This document shows, one piece after another, positions 31,327 through 39,269 of a DNA stretch of 64,000 bases. The stretch comes from Pseudomonadales bacterium. Its GTDB lineage: Bacteria > Pseudomonadota > Gammaproteobacteria > Pseudomonadales > Porticoccaceae. How positions within the stretch are numbered: the first letter of the stretch is position 1; the number at the start of each line of letters is the position of its first letter. The DNA is taken from positions 310,001 to 374,000 of the forward strand of contig JACKOF010000002.1 in NCBI GenBank assembly GCA_024234435.1. Direction: 5' to 3'. The notes under the pieces were generated by a model that was not told the DNA's origin, searched no databases, and saw only the letters and a program-made list of their open reading frames with translations. A program made the position numbers and the translations under genes.

Positions 31327-32018
31327 TATTCAGCCCTCTTTCGTACCAGCGTTATGCCATCCGCAAAAGGAAGCATCACCTGATCAACACGCTCATCAGC
31401 GCTGATTTTTTTGTTCAGGTCCCGCATCGCCTGAATATCTTTTTCTGGAAACCTGGGCTTATCCCCATCGTCCAACACTGAAGAATCAACCACTGAACCA
31501 AACAGAAGAACATTGTCTATCGCCATAACCCCCCCAACCCGAAGCAGCGACAGACATTTTTCATAATAATGATCGTAATTGCCCTTGTCGGCATCGATAA
31601 ACGCAAAATCAAAACTGCTTGCTTCGCCATCGTTGATCATTGCATCCAGCGTCTCAAGCGCTGCCCCCAAACGAAAATCTATCTTCTGTTGAACACCCGC
31701 CTCTTGCCAGTATTTTTTTGCGACAGCGGCCCAGTCATCGTTAATGTCGCATGCGACAAGAAGGCCTTCTTCCGGCAATGCCAGAGCCACAGACAAGGCG
31801 CTATAGCCTGTAAAAGTGCCTATTTCCAAGGCCTTCTTAATACCCAGCGCGCTGACAAGAAACGACATAAATTGCCCCTGCACAGGAGGTATTTGCATGA
31901 TGGCATGAGGATTCCGGTTGGTTTCCTCTCGCAACCGCCGCAATACATCCGGCTCCCGAAGGGTTGATACAACATAATCATTCAACTCTCCTGAGAACCG
32001 GATTTCAGACTTTTTCAT
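31326..32018 (-). CDS. Class I SAM-dependent O-methyltransferase (CCoAOMT-like family 3)
   Basis: The 230-aa protein has SAM motif I in KALEIGTFTGYSALSVALALP, the acidic ribose ligand VACDIN and the metal-binding FIDADKGNYDHYYE. VMAIDNVLLFGSV follows, all typical of the cation-dependent catechol/caffeoyl-CoA O-methyltransferase family. The acceptor is unknown. ATG 32018 has GGAG upstream. It forms a two-gene unit with the SnoaL-like gene, which suggests a shared small-molecule pathway. It is divergent from the PlcP-like gene, 208 bp apart. Confidence 0.88.
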   Translation of the reverse strand: MKKSEIRFSGELNDYVVSTLREPDVLRRLREETNRNPHAIMQIPPVQGQFMSFLVSALGIKKALEIGTFTGYSALSVALALPEEGLLVACDINDDWAAVAKKYWQEAGVQQKIDFRLGAALETLDAMINDGEASSFDFAFIDADKGNYDHYYEKCLSLLRVGGVMAIDNVLLFGSVVDSSVLDDGDKPRFPEKDIQAMRDLNKKISADERVDQVMLPFADGITLVRKRAE

Positions 32019-32140
32019 AACACTCTCCAATAATCATCACCTCATGACATGATAGGCGTTTACACACTATCTGAGCGTTTTTTTCTTTTACGCCCAAACC
32101 CGACCCGCCAAACCCGCTCAAAAATATCCACCATTATGGT

Positions 32141-32180
32141 TTGTCATAAAACCTTCTTTTCCTGTTCACATTTTTTTCAT
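32141..32180 (+). promoter_or_regulatory. Candidate Pho box array upstream of the PlcP-like phosphoesterase
   Basis: Four heptamers at 11-nt phase, TTGTCAT (32141-32147), CCTTCTT (32152-32158), TGTTCAC (32163-32169) and TTTTCAT (32174-32180), resemble the PhoB unit CTGTCAT; the first and last are good and the middle two weak. A TAGTCT hexamer lies exactly 10 nt after the array (32191-32196), where a PhoB-dependent -10 is expected, giving a short leader to the ATG at 32227. Confidence 0.55.
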
Positions 32181-32226
32181 TTCATGCCGTTAGTCTGGGT
32201 ACAACGTTTACTGGTTACATCCCGTT

Positions 32227-33075
32227 ATGAAACAGAATGTTCCTCCCGAAAAGTATAAGGTGAAAACACTCTGGATTTCAGATGTTCATCTCGGCACGAA
32301 AGACTGCAAGGCTGAATATCTGCTTGATCTTCTGTCCAGACTGGAATGTGAAACCCTCTTTCTGGTGGGCGATATCATCGACCTCTGGGCCATGCAACGC
32401 CGTATATACTGGCCGGTCAGCCACAATCAGGTAATCCGCAAAATACTCAAGCTTTCAAAGAAGGGAACAAAAGTCATTTATATTCCCGGCAACCATGATT
32501 ACCCGGCCAGAGAACTTGCTGGTGAAATGTTTGGCAAAGTGGAAGTGCACAATCACCACATTTACAAAACCGTCCACGGCAAAAAACTACTGATTCAGCA
32601 TGGCGATGAGTTTGATGGCGTTATTCGCTTCCCCTACTTTTTGCGTTTGATTGGTGACCAGTTTTACAGCCTGCTGTTATTTCTGAACCGCTGGACAAAC
32701 CGGCTGAGAACGTATTTCGGCTATTCCTACTATTCATTGGCAAGCCATATCAAAACCCGGGTGGGGAAAGCCGAACAGGCCATACGTTTATTTGAAGATG
32801 CCGCCTTTCAGGAGGTAGAGCGGCAAAATGTGGATGGTATTATCTGCGGTCATATTCATCACGCAGCCATGATCCAGCGCGGCAACAAGCTGTACTGCAA
32901 TGATGGTGACTGGGTGGAAAGTTGTACTGCCCTGGTAGAAACCCGCAGTGGCTCACTGGAGCTTTTACACTGGTCTGATGAAAGGTCCTATCTCTCACAG
33001 CTGACCCGTTATTCTGCCAGTGTTGAAATCATCCACATAAATACCACAAAGAAAAAACTGAGAAAAAGCGCCTGA
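32227..33075 (+). CDS. Metallophosphoesterase of the UDP-2,3-diacylglucosamine diphosphatase-like (COG2908) group; candidate phospholipase C PlcP
   Basis: The 282-aa calcineurin-like phosphoesterase has all metal motifs: SDVHLGT, VGDIIDLW, PGNHDYP, QHGDEFD and GHIHHAA. COG2908 covers LpxH of lipid A synthesis and the PlcP phospholipases C that cleave phospholipids during phosphate starvation in rhizobia and marine heterotrophs. It is longer than typical LpxH (about 240 aa) and has a hydrophobic insert (FPYFLRLIGDQFYSLLLFLNR) that may bind membrane. The Pho-like array upstream and the convergent glycosyltransferase fit PlcP better than LpxH. This is an inference; the fold and motifs are directly visible. 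Confidence 0.8.
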   Translation: MKQNVPPEKYKVKTLWISDVHLGTKDCKAEYLLDLLSRLECETLFLVGDIIDLWAMQRRIYWPVSHNQVIRKILKLSKKGTKVIYIPGNHDYPARELAGEMFGKVEVHNHHIYKTVHGKKLLIQHGDEFDGVIRFPYFLRLIGDQFYSLLLFLNRWTNRLRTYFGYSYYSLASHIKTRVGKAEQAIRLFEDAAFQEVERQNVDGIICGHIHHAAMIQRGNKLYCNDGDWVESCTALVETRSGSLELLHWSDERSYLSQLTRYSASVEIIHINTTKKKLRKSA

Positions 33076-33103
33076 TTTTTCCAACTGGTCACCTGAGCCT
33101 GCT

Positions 33104-34183
33104 CTAGGCTGCAACCGGGAACGATTCTGGTGCAGCATCGCGGCCAGTAAAAACCGTTTCACACCAGAGCTGTTCACTCAAATGCTTCACATCACTCTGC
33201 CGCCAATTACCACTTAGCACCCACTTCACTATAGCCTGAGCAACATCCGGATAACGGACCTTCTGACCACTGTTCTCGGACATTAACCAACGTTCCATCA
33301 CTTCAAAGTTGAAGTCATTCATGCTTTCACCGAACCCCAGTTGCTCGAGCGCGACAGCGTTGGACATTTGCTCCATTTGTTTTTGCAGCGGTTTAACCAG
33401 AATTTTTTTCCCCAACTGCAAACACTCACTGGGCGTTTCAAAACCCGCGTTGCAAATAACACCATTGGTGGTTAGTAAATCACGGTGAAAACCACTCAAT
33501 GAAATCATGCGCTGATGGATATTTCCTGTATCGGTACTCATTCCGTGCTCGGGTGAATAAACATAAAACTCATATTGAGGGAAAGACCTCAGCATGCTGG
33601 CAATTTTCCCGGGGTGATCAAACGGCAAATAAACCAGAACCTTATTCTTTTCAACTTCGCCGGATGTTAATCCCGTTGGCACAATGGGCGGCAAAATCGG
33701 GTATCCGAAGTGGTGCCAATGCAAACCCAGATGTACCGTTGATGGTGCAAAATGCTTTAACAGCAGCTCGGAGGCCAGACTGCTTTCACCTCGAGGAACT
33801 GGATAATGAAACGCAGGCTGGTGGCCAATATTGATAACTGGTTTTTTTCTTAATTTGCCAGCCCAGGCGACAACCGGGTCAAAATCACTGATCACGACAT
33901 CGTAGCTATCAAGGTCTAACTGGCGGACATCTTTCAGGAACCGCAGCGGTTTACCATTAAAAACCGTTTTCAGATGCCGCACCCGACCATTGTCCACAAC
34001 AAGCGTCAGCCCTTCGTTAACCTGAAAGTCTCCGAAGGCATCCATGTCAAAAAACTTTTCTCGCTGTCTTCCCGAAAAAAAATAATCTACCTGAGCACTT
34101 GTCTTGGAGAAATGCCCACACAGAGCCCTTGCCCGAGACAGATGCCCGTTGCCGGTTCCCTGCACACCAAACAGAATCTTCAT
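33104..34183 (-). CDS. MJ1255/VC2487-family glycosyltransferase
   Basis: The 359-aa protein starts MKILFGVQGTGNGHLSRARA, the glycine/His N-terminal loop of GT-B (UGT/MurG-like) enzymes. The C-terminal half has ICNAGFETPSECLQLGKKIL, the donor-phosphate and sugar-binding region. The family (TIGR00661 type) is uncharacterised. An ATG at 34183 with CCGGAG upstream is a clear start. It lies 97 bp downstream of the PAP2 gene on the same strand and ends 28 bp from the phosphoesterase stop, tail to tail. A lipid acceptor such as diacylglycerol is plausible from context but not shown by sequence. Confidence 0.82.
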   Translation of the reverse strand: MKILFGVQGTGNGHLSRARALCGHFSKTSAQVDYFFSGRQREKFFDMDAFGDFQVNEGLTLVVDNGRVRHLKTVFNGKPLRFLKDVRQLDLDSYDVVISDFDPVVAWAGKLRKKPVINIGHQPAFHYPVPRGESSLASELLLKHFAPSTVHLGLHWHHFGYPILPPIVPTGLTSGEVEKNKVLVYLPFDHPGKIASMLRSFPQYEFYVYSPEHGMSTDTGNIHQRMISLSGFHRDLLTTNGVICNAGFETPSECLQLGKKILVKPLQKQMEQMSNAVALEQLGFGESMNDFNFEVMERWLMSENSGQKVRYPDVAQAIVKWVLSGNWRQSDVKHLSEQLWCETVFTGRDAAPESFPVAA

Positions 34184-34280
34184 ACTTTGCTCCGGTTATG
34201 TTTCGAAGGCATCATGGATCATCATGGCGCTTTTACTTTTCTTCGTATTCGTCATTCATACACCGCTGACCGCACCGGCC

Positions 34281-34802
34281 CTAAATCAAAAAACCATGAA
34301 TCTGTATTGCAATAACACTACCAAGGCATGCACCGATCAACACATCAGAGGGAAAGTGAACACCCAAAAAAATACGGGAAAATCCCACCGAGCAAGCCCA
34401 GACCAGCAAAGGGGACGCAAAACTGCCAAACCAGAGAACACAAGCCACGGCAAACATAAATGCCGCCGAGGTGTGTCCGGACGGGAAACTGAACTTATCC
34501 GAAGCGACAATCAAACTTTCAAAACCCGGAATCGCCTGCGGGGGACGCCGACGACGACAGCTTAGTTTGAGAACATAGTAAACCGGCCTTTCTATTAAGA
34601 AGCACAGGCAAAGCAATGAGGTAAATGTCTGATCACCGCCAGCATTGGCAATGTAGTAGCCCAGCGCAACGAGCACATATAAAAGACCATCTGCCGTGCG
34701 GGATATTCCCCGACAGTGCCGCGCCAACCATCCGCGATACTGCTGCAAACGGCTGAATAACCTGAGATCAGTTGCCTGAATGTTGTCGAGTATGCCTGCC
34801 AT
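34281..34802 (-). CDS. PAP2-family membrane phosphatase
   Basis: The 173-aa protein has the three PAP2 motifs: KLSCRRRRPP, PSGHTSAAF and SRIFLGVHFPSD. Catalytic His residues are in the second and third, and about five membrane helices are present. PAP2 enzymes dephosphorylate phosphatidate, undecaprenyl diphosphate or lipid A. The start at ATG 34802 lacks a Shine-Dalgarno sequence. The predicted PhoB-dependent -10 (TAGATT, 34815-34810) would put the transcript start almost on the ATG, implying a leaderless message. An in-frame TTG at 34832 lies within the Pho array and is less likely. Probably co-transcribed with the glycosyltransferase gene. Confidence 0.82.
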   Translation of the reverse strand: MAGILDNIQATDLRLFSRLQQYRGWLARHCRGISRTADGLLYVLVALGYYIANAGGDQTFTSLLCLCFLIERPVYYVLKLSCRRRRPPQAIPGFESLIVASDKFSFPSGHTSAAFMFAVACVLWFGSFASPLLVWACSVGFSRIFLGVHFPSDVLIGACLGSVIAIQIHGFLI

Positions 34803-34825
34803 GAGCAAAAATCTAGCGCGCTGTT

Positions 34826-34865
34826 TTGACAATCTGATGTCATTTATCTGTCAGATTGATGACAT
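34826..34865 (-). promoter_or_regulatory. Candidate Pho box array controlling the PAP2-glycosyltransferase genes
   Basis: Read on the minus strand, heptamers ATGTCAT (34865-34859), CTGACAG (34854-34848), ATGACAT (34843-34837) and TTGTCAA (34832-34826) are separated by exactly 4 nt. TAGATT follows 10 nt later. On the plus strand ATGTCAT and CTGTCAG also read as a box toward ubiC, but no -10 sits at the right distance on that side, so I assign it to the minus-strand genes. Confidence 0.6.
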
Positions 34866-34906
34866 TGCGCCACCGCTCTCGCTTTAACAATACCCGCAAG
34901 GTTAGA

Positions 34907-35542
34907 ATGACCCCCAAATTGTTTCAGGCTGTTACCGTGCCTTCATCCCGATTTTCAAATAAAAAATTTCATCGTGAACCCGGCTGGCGAAGCTATCGCC
35001 GCACACCCGCTTGTGCGGCACCTCCGGCACTTCGCAACTGGCTGCTCGACACCGGCTCGCTAACACAACGACTGATTCAGGCAAGCAGCCATCAGTTTCG
35101 TGTAGAAGTGCTGAATCAACGTGTTGAACGCCCCTTCCTTTCAGAACTACGTGCGCTGAATATGCCGCTTGGAGCAAAAGCTCTTGTTCGGGAAACACTG
35201 CTTTACGGCAAGAATGTGCCATGGGTTTATGCCCGCAGTATCTTGCCTCTATCAACACTCACCGGGCGTCTGCGCCGGTTGCGCAAACTGGACAACAGCC
35301 CCTTGGGAGCACTGCTATTTAAAGATCCGTCTATGGTTCGCAGCCCGATAGAGGTTGCCTGTGTCACGGCACTTAACAGCCATCTTCCTGAAGCAGTACA
35401 GCATTTTTCAGAGCCGCTCTGGGGGCGTCGTTCGGTGTTTTATCTATCCGCAAAACCCCTGCTGGTCAGCGAGATTTTTTTACCGGGCTTTAAACCTTAT
35501 GACAGCAAACCGTACAATCACCCTCTGAAAACGATTTATTAG
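34907..35542 (+). CDS. ubiC: Chorismate lyase
   Basis: UbiC splits chorismate into 4-hydroxybenzoate and pyruvate, the first committed step of ubiquinone synthesis. The 211-aa protein shows REtLLYGKNVPWVYARSILP-type residues (Arg of LVRETLLYG and ARSILP) and the C-terminal SEIFLPGF with the catalytic Glu. ATG 34907 with AAGG 7 nt upstream is chosen over the upstream ATG and TTG, which fall in the Pho array. The N-terminus is somewhat longer than E. coli UbiC (165 aa). It lies 18 bp before ubiA, whose enzyme uses its product. Confidence 0.9.
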   Translation: MTPKLFQAVTVPSSRFSNKKFHREPGWRSYRRTPACAAPPALRNWLLDTGSLTQRLIQASSHQFRVEVLNQRVERPFLSELRALNMPLGAKALVRETLLYGKNVPWVYARSILPLSTLTGRLRRLRKLDNSPLGALLFKDPSMVRSPIEVACVTALNSHLPEAVQHFSEPLWGRRSVFYLSAKPLLVSEIFLPGFKPYDSKPYNHPLKTIY

Positions 35543-35560
35543 GAAGGCCGTTAAATAACC

Positions 35561-36430
35561 ATGCATGCCCTCAAAAAGCGATTACCGGATTTCCTGCAGC
35601 TGATGCGCGCCGACAAACCCATCGGCAGCCTGCTATTACTCTGGCCTGCGCTTTGGGCTCTCTGGCTTGCAGCAAACGGCTTACCCAATATCAAATTATT
35701 AATCATTTTCGTATGCGGCGTTTTTCTGATGCGCAGTGCTGGCTGTGTTATCAACGATTATGCTGATCGGGATCTGGATGGCCATGTACAACGCACCGCC
35801 CATCGCCCGTTTCCCTCAGGAAGCGTTACCCAGCGAGAAGCCATTGGGCTGTTTATCGGTTTGTGTCTGGTGTCATTTGTGCTGGTGTTATTCACCAACA
35901 AACTGACGATTCAGCTATCGTTTGTTGGTGTCGCACTGGCTTTTTGCTACCCCTTTATGAAGCGTTACACACATTTGCCGCAAGTCGTACTGGGAGCAGC
36001 ATTCACCTGGAGTGTGCCCATGGCTTTTGCGGCACAAACCGGAAGCCTGCCAGTCAAGCTTTGGCCACTCTATGCTTCCGGCGTGCTATGGGCTGTTGTC
36101 TACGATACTTTTTATGCCATGGTTGACAGGGAAGATGATTTGAAAATTGGCGTAAAATCTACGGCCATTCTGTTTGGCGATATGGATATCCCCATTACTT
36201 CCACACTGCAGGTCATGGTTATTGCCGGAATGATAATGACGGGAGCCAACTTTGATCGAGGCCCGTTTTACTTTTGTGGTGTTGGCATCGCAGCTCTGCT
36301 GTTTGTACACCAGCAATACCTGATTCGCCATCGCAACCGGGAACAGTGCTTCAAAGCATTCCTGCAAAATAACCGGGTAGGTGCTGCTTTGTTTATCGGC
36401 CTGTTGCTGGACTACCACTGGCCACAATAA
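35561..36430 (+). CDS. ubiA: 4-hydroxybenzoate octaprenyltransferase
   Basis: UbiA prenylates 4-hydroxybenzoate in the inner membrane. The 289-aa protein has the first Asp-rich motif NDYADRDLDGHVQRTAHRP (DxxxD) and the second in VDREDDLKIGVKSTAILFG. It has about eight membrane helices. It follows ubiC directly, giving the classical ubiCA operon, and precedes phoB by 140 bp, as in Pseudomonas relatives. Confidence 0.96.
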   Translation: MHALKKRLPDFLQLMRADKPIGSLLLLWPALWALWLAANGLPNIKLLIIFVCGVFLMRSAGCVINDYADRDLDGHVQRTAHRPFPSGSVTQREAIGLFIGLCLVSFVLVLFTNKLTIQLSFVGVALAFCYPFMKRYTHLPQVVLGAAFTWSVPMAFAAQTGSLPVKLWPLYASGVLWAVVYDTFYAMVDREDDLKIGVKSTAILFGDMDIPITSTLQVMVIAGMIMTGANFDRGPFYFCGVGIAALLFVHQQYLIRHRNREQCFKAFLQNNRVGAALFIGLLLDYHWPQ

Positions 36431-36491
36431 CCGAACGCTATAAAGCGACCCCTGAATCAGAAACCCGGGCATCAACTCACTCTTTACAGAA

Positions 36492-36520
36492 CATTCACAC
36501 TTCTGTCATAAATTTGTCAT
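36492..36520 (+). promoter_or_regulatory. Candidate Pho box upstream of phoB (autoregulation)
   Basis: CTGTCAT (36503-36509) and TTGTCAT (36514-36520) are separated by AAAT, an almost perfect Pho box; a weaker third unit CATTCAC lies 11 nt upstream (36492-36498). TGTAAT (36532-36537, 5 of 6 to the -10 consensus) follows after 11 nt. This supports PhoB controlling its own gene. Confidence 0.75.
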
Positions 36521-36570
36521 TATTACTGGTGTGTAATACCCTCCTGTTCTCGAAAATTGATGAAAATGCT

Positions 36571-37284
36571 ATGCAAGACAAGACGATACTCATTGTCGAT
36601 GATGAAACGGCAATCCTCGATATGGTTGGAATCGCCCTTGAACTGGCCGGCTTTCAGTGCCTCAAGGCCGACAATGCGCAGGAAGCCCATGGCCTTATTA
36701 TTGACGAATCGCCGGATCTGGTTTTACTGGACTGGATGATGCCAGGCACCAGCGGTATTGAACTCCTGCGACGACTCAAACGCGATGAACTAACCGCAAA
36801 ACTGCCCGTTATCATGCTCACGGCAAAGGCCACCGAAGACAACGTGGTCCAGGGCTTGGATGTTGGCGCCGATGATTATCTGACAAAACCTTTTTCCCCC
36901 CGCGAGCTGATCGCCAGAATCAACTCTTTGTTGCGGCGCAACCAGGTTGGCATGAGCGAAGAGCGCCTGCTGGCTGGCCAGTTAACGCTGGACCCCGCAA
37001 GTCACCGGGTCAGCATTGGCGATACACCTGTTGATATCGGTCCCACAGAATACCGTCTGCTGGCATTCTTTTTGTCTCATCAGGAGCGCGTGTACAGTCG
37101 TGACCAGATTCTCGATCACGTCTGGGGGGGCAATGTCTACATGGATGAGAGAACCGTTGATGTTCATATTCGACGTCTTCGCAAAGCAATTTCCCTTGAA
37201 GGTCACGACCGCTTCATTCAGACTGTGCGCGGTGCCGGATACCGCTTTTCAACCAAAGGCGTGGATCTCGACACGGGTGAATAA
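36571..37284 (+). CDS. phoB: Phosphate regulon response regulator PhoB
   Basis: The 237-aa OmpR-family regulator has an N-terminal receiver domain (acidic pair Asp10-Asp11, phospho-acceptor Asp54 in VLLDWMMPG, Lys106 in TKPF) and a C-terminal winged helix with RLRKAISLEGHDRFIQTVRG and GAGYRF. Phosphorylated by PhoR, it binds Pho boxes and recruits RNA polymerase. ATG 36571 gives the standard N-terminus MQDKTILIVDDE; the frame is open upstream but unconserved. A Pho box lies ahead of it. phoR follows by 46 bp. Confidence 0.95.
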   Translation: MQDKTILIVDDETAILDMVGIALELAGFQCLKADNAQEAHGLIIDESPDLVLLDWMMPGTSGIELLRRLKRDELTAKLPVIMLTAKATEDNVVQGLDVGADDYLTKPFSPRELIARINSLLRRNQVGMSEERLLAGQLTLDPASHRVSIGDTPVDIGPTEYRLLAFFLSHQERVYSRDQILDHVWGGNVYMDERTVDVHIRRLRKAISLEGHDRFIQTVRGAGYRFSTKGVDLDTGE

Positions 37285-37330
37285 CGACATTTCGTTCACC
37301 ACTTATCAACTCTGATTTTTGAGGGAAATC

Positions 37331-38608
37331 GTGCAACGGGGTCTGCGTAGCGAAATCCATCGCATTGGTATCATTGTGGTCACGCTGTCCGTGCTTGGCC
37401 TTGCCATTGGTCATTTGACCTTGACACTGTTATTGGGGTTTTCCGCTTATCTGGCCTGGACTTTCTCGCAAATTCTCAAGCTCTACCGCTGGCTGGAAAG
37501 CAATCGCGAAGAGGCTCCACCCGATGCCCATGGTGTTTGGGGAGATATTTCCGATCAACTGTATCGCCTGCAACAGGGCAATAAGCGCGCCGCATTGTTG
37601 CATCGCTCCATTATCGCCCGCATTAAAAGTATCACCACCGCACTGGATGAAGGATTGGTTCTTCTCAACAATCATCGGGAGCTGGATTGGTGGAATCCGG
37701 CAGCAGAGAAAGTATTCAATCTTGAAAGAAGTGACCGCAACCAGCCCATTACCAACCTGGTCAGGGCACCAGCGTTTGTGAATTTCATTCAGCGCGGCAG
37801 CTTTAGTAAACCGCTGGAAATCAAGGCACCCAATGACGATCAACGCAAGCTGTTAATCTCGGCTTCAACCTTTGATGAGGGCAACATTGCGCTGGTTATT
37901 CAGGATATCACTCGCCTGCGAAATATGGAGCAGATGCGTACCGATTTTGTCGCCAACGTATCTCATGAGCTTCGCACTCCCCTTACTGTCATCTCCGGTT
38001 ATATTGAAACCCTTCAGAGCAACAATGGCTCGCTGCCAAAAGCCTGGCATACCGCTCTGGAGCAGATGAGGCAGCAAACCCAGCGCATGAATGCCCTGGC
38101 AAACGATCTGGTAATGCTTTCACGGCTCGAATCAATGGAAGAAAAGCCATCCAGCAACCCTGTTGAACTGCAACCTTTGCTGGAGCAAATTGTTAGGGAT
38201 GCTTCCGCGCTCACAAATGAAAATCATCATATATCCCTGGATTGCAAAGAGGGCCTCACTCTGCCCGGAGAAGCAAAAGAACTCTACAGTGCGTTTTCGA
38301 ATCTGGTCATCAATGCCATTAAACACAACCCCGATGGCGCAGACATTAACATCAGCGCCGAAAAGCAAAAATCTGCCATTCTGGTCCGGGTGTCGGATAA
38401 CGGTATTGGTATCGACTCAAAGCACATTGGTCGGCTAACCGAGCGCTTCTACCGCACAGACCAGAGTCGCACCTCAAAAACCGGGGGTACCGGGCTGGGA
38501 CTGGCGATTGTCAAACACGTACTGTTGCGTCATCACGGCACATTAAGTGTGAATAGCAAGCTGAATGCGGGCAGTACTTTCACCTGCCGTTTTGCCAAAC
38601 ACAAGTAA
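37331..38608 (+). CDS. phoR: Phosphate regulon sensor histidine kinase PhoR
   Basis: The 425-aa kinase has two closely spaced N-terminal membrane helices (about residues 14-48) with almost no periplasmic domain, as in PhoR. A PAS domain follows (SIIARIKSITTALDEGLVLLNNHREL), then HisKA with NVSHELRTPLTVISGY (His about 212) and an HATPase domain with the N box and DNGIGI. It phosphorylates PhoB when the Pst-PhoU complex signals low phosphate. The GTG at 37331 is preferred because GAGGG lies 6 nt upstream. Confidence 0.94.
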   Translation: MQRGLRSEIHRIGIIVVTLSVLGLAIGHLTLTLLLGFSAYLAWTFSQILKLYRWLESNREEAPPDAHGVWGDISDQLYRLQQGNKRAALLHRSIIARIKSITTALDEGLVLLNNHRELDWWNPAAEKVFNLERSDRNQPITNLVRAPAFVNFIQRGSFSKPLEIKAPNDDQRKLLISASTFDEGNIALVIQDITRLRNMEQMRTDFVANVSHELRTPLTVISGYIETLQSNNGSLPKAWHTALEQMRQQTQRMNALANDLVMLSRLESMEEKPSSNPVELQPLLEQIVRDASALTNENHHISLDCKEGLTLPGEAKELYSAFSNLVINAIKHNPDGADINISAEKQKSAILVRVSDNGIGIDSKHIGRLTERFYRTDQSRTSKTGGTGLGLAIVKHVLLRHHGTLSVNSKLNAGSTFTCRFAKHK

Positions 38609-38725
38609 CCCGGCCTCCAGAATTGATTGCCGTGACAACCGCCTTGCAACCCTGATGCTTTTCTCTGTTACACTCGCTAAAACCTGCTAACACTAATCCC
38701 CCTCATTTACAGGAGCCGGATTCAA

Positions 38726-39259
38726 ATGAAAGTAAAACTGTTTCTCATCAGCTTGCTGATGACCGTCACATGCAGCTTGAATGCCGCCAGCAAAATTGAA
38801 ATTGACGTCAATGTTGAAGAGACGCTCGAAGCTTTCTACCAGCACACAAAAGCCGGACAAAAGCTGGTCGAACAAGCCAGGGGGGTACTGGTTTTTCCGA
38901 AAGTCTACAAGGCTGGCCTGGGTGTTGGCGGTCAGTACGGCGAAGGTGCATTGCTTGTCAGGGGCAACACGGTTGGCTACTACAGCACGGCATCGGCGTC
39001 TATCGGCTTTCAGGCAGGCGTACAGCAAAAATCCCAGATTATCCTGTTTATGACCGATGACGCCTTGTCCAAGTTTCGCAACAGCGATGGCTGGGAAGTG
39101 GGTGTTGACGGCAGCGTCGCCATTGTCACGCTGGGAGTGGGAGAGAAAATTGACACCAATACTGTTCAACAACCGATTATCGGGTTTATTTTTTCGAATA
39201 AAGGCCTGATGTATAACCTGACTCTGGAAGGCTCTAAATTAAGTAAAATAAACCGTTAA
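38726..39259 (+). CDS. SYLF-domain (YSC84-like) secreted lipid-binding protein
   Basis: The 177-aa protein has a signal peptide (VKLFLISLLMTVTCSLNAAS) and a SYLF-type domain: GVLVFPKVYKAGLGVGGQYGEGALLV, then SIGFQAGVQQKSQIILFMTDDAL. SYLF/YSC84 domains bind phosphoinositides in eukaryotes; in bacteria they are periplasmic proteins of unknown role. A Shine-Dalgarno AGGAG precedes the ATG. The stop codon falls within a perfect palindrome shared with the convergent TIGR02647 gene. Confidence 0.88.
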   Translation: MKVKLFLISLLMTVTCSLNAASKIEIDVNVEETLEAFYQHTKAGQKLVEQARGVLVFPKVYKAGLGVGGQYGEGALLVRGNTVGYYSTASASIGFQAGVQQKSQIILFMTDDALSKFRNSDGWEVGVDGSVAIVTLGVGEKIDTNTVQQPIIGFIFSNKGLMYNLTLEGSKLSKINR

Positions 39260-39269
39260 CGGTTTATTT
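39246..39269. terminator. Perfect 24-bp palindrome spanning both stop codons of convergent genes
   Basis: AAATAAACCGTT and AACGGTTTATTT (39246-39257 and 39258-39269) form an inverted repeat with no spacer. The TAA of the SYLF gene and the TAA of the minus-strand TIGR02647 gene both lie inside it. In RNA the centre would open to form a loop; AT-rich ends could act as a bidirectional terminator, though a long T run is missing. Confidence 0.5.

Noticed and set aside
32019..32060. A single ATGTCAT unit upstream of the O-methyltransferase gene on the minus strand.
   Set aside because: Only one heptamer matches and no partner lies 11 nt away, so I do not call a Pho box.
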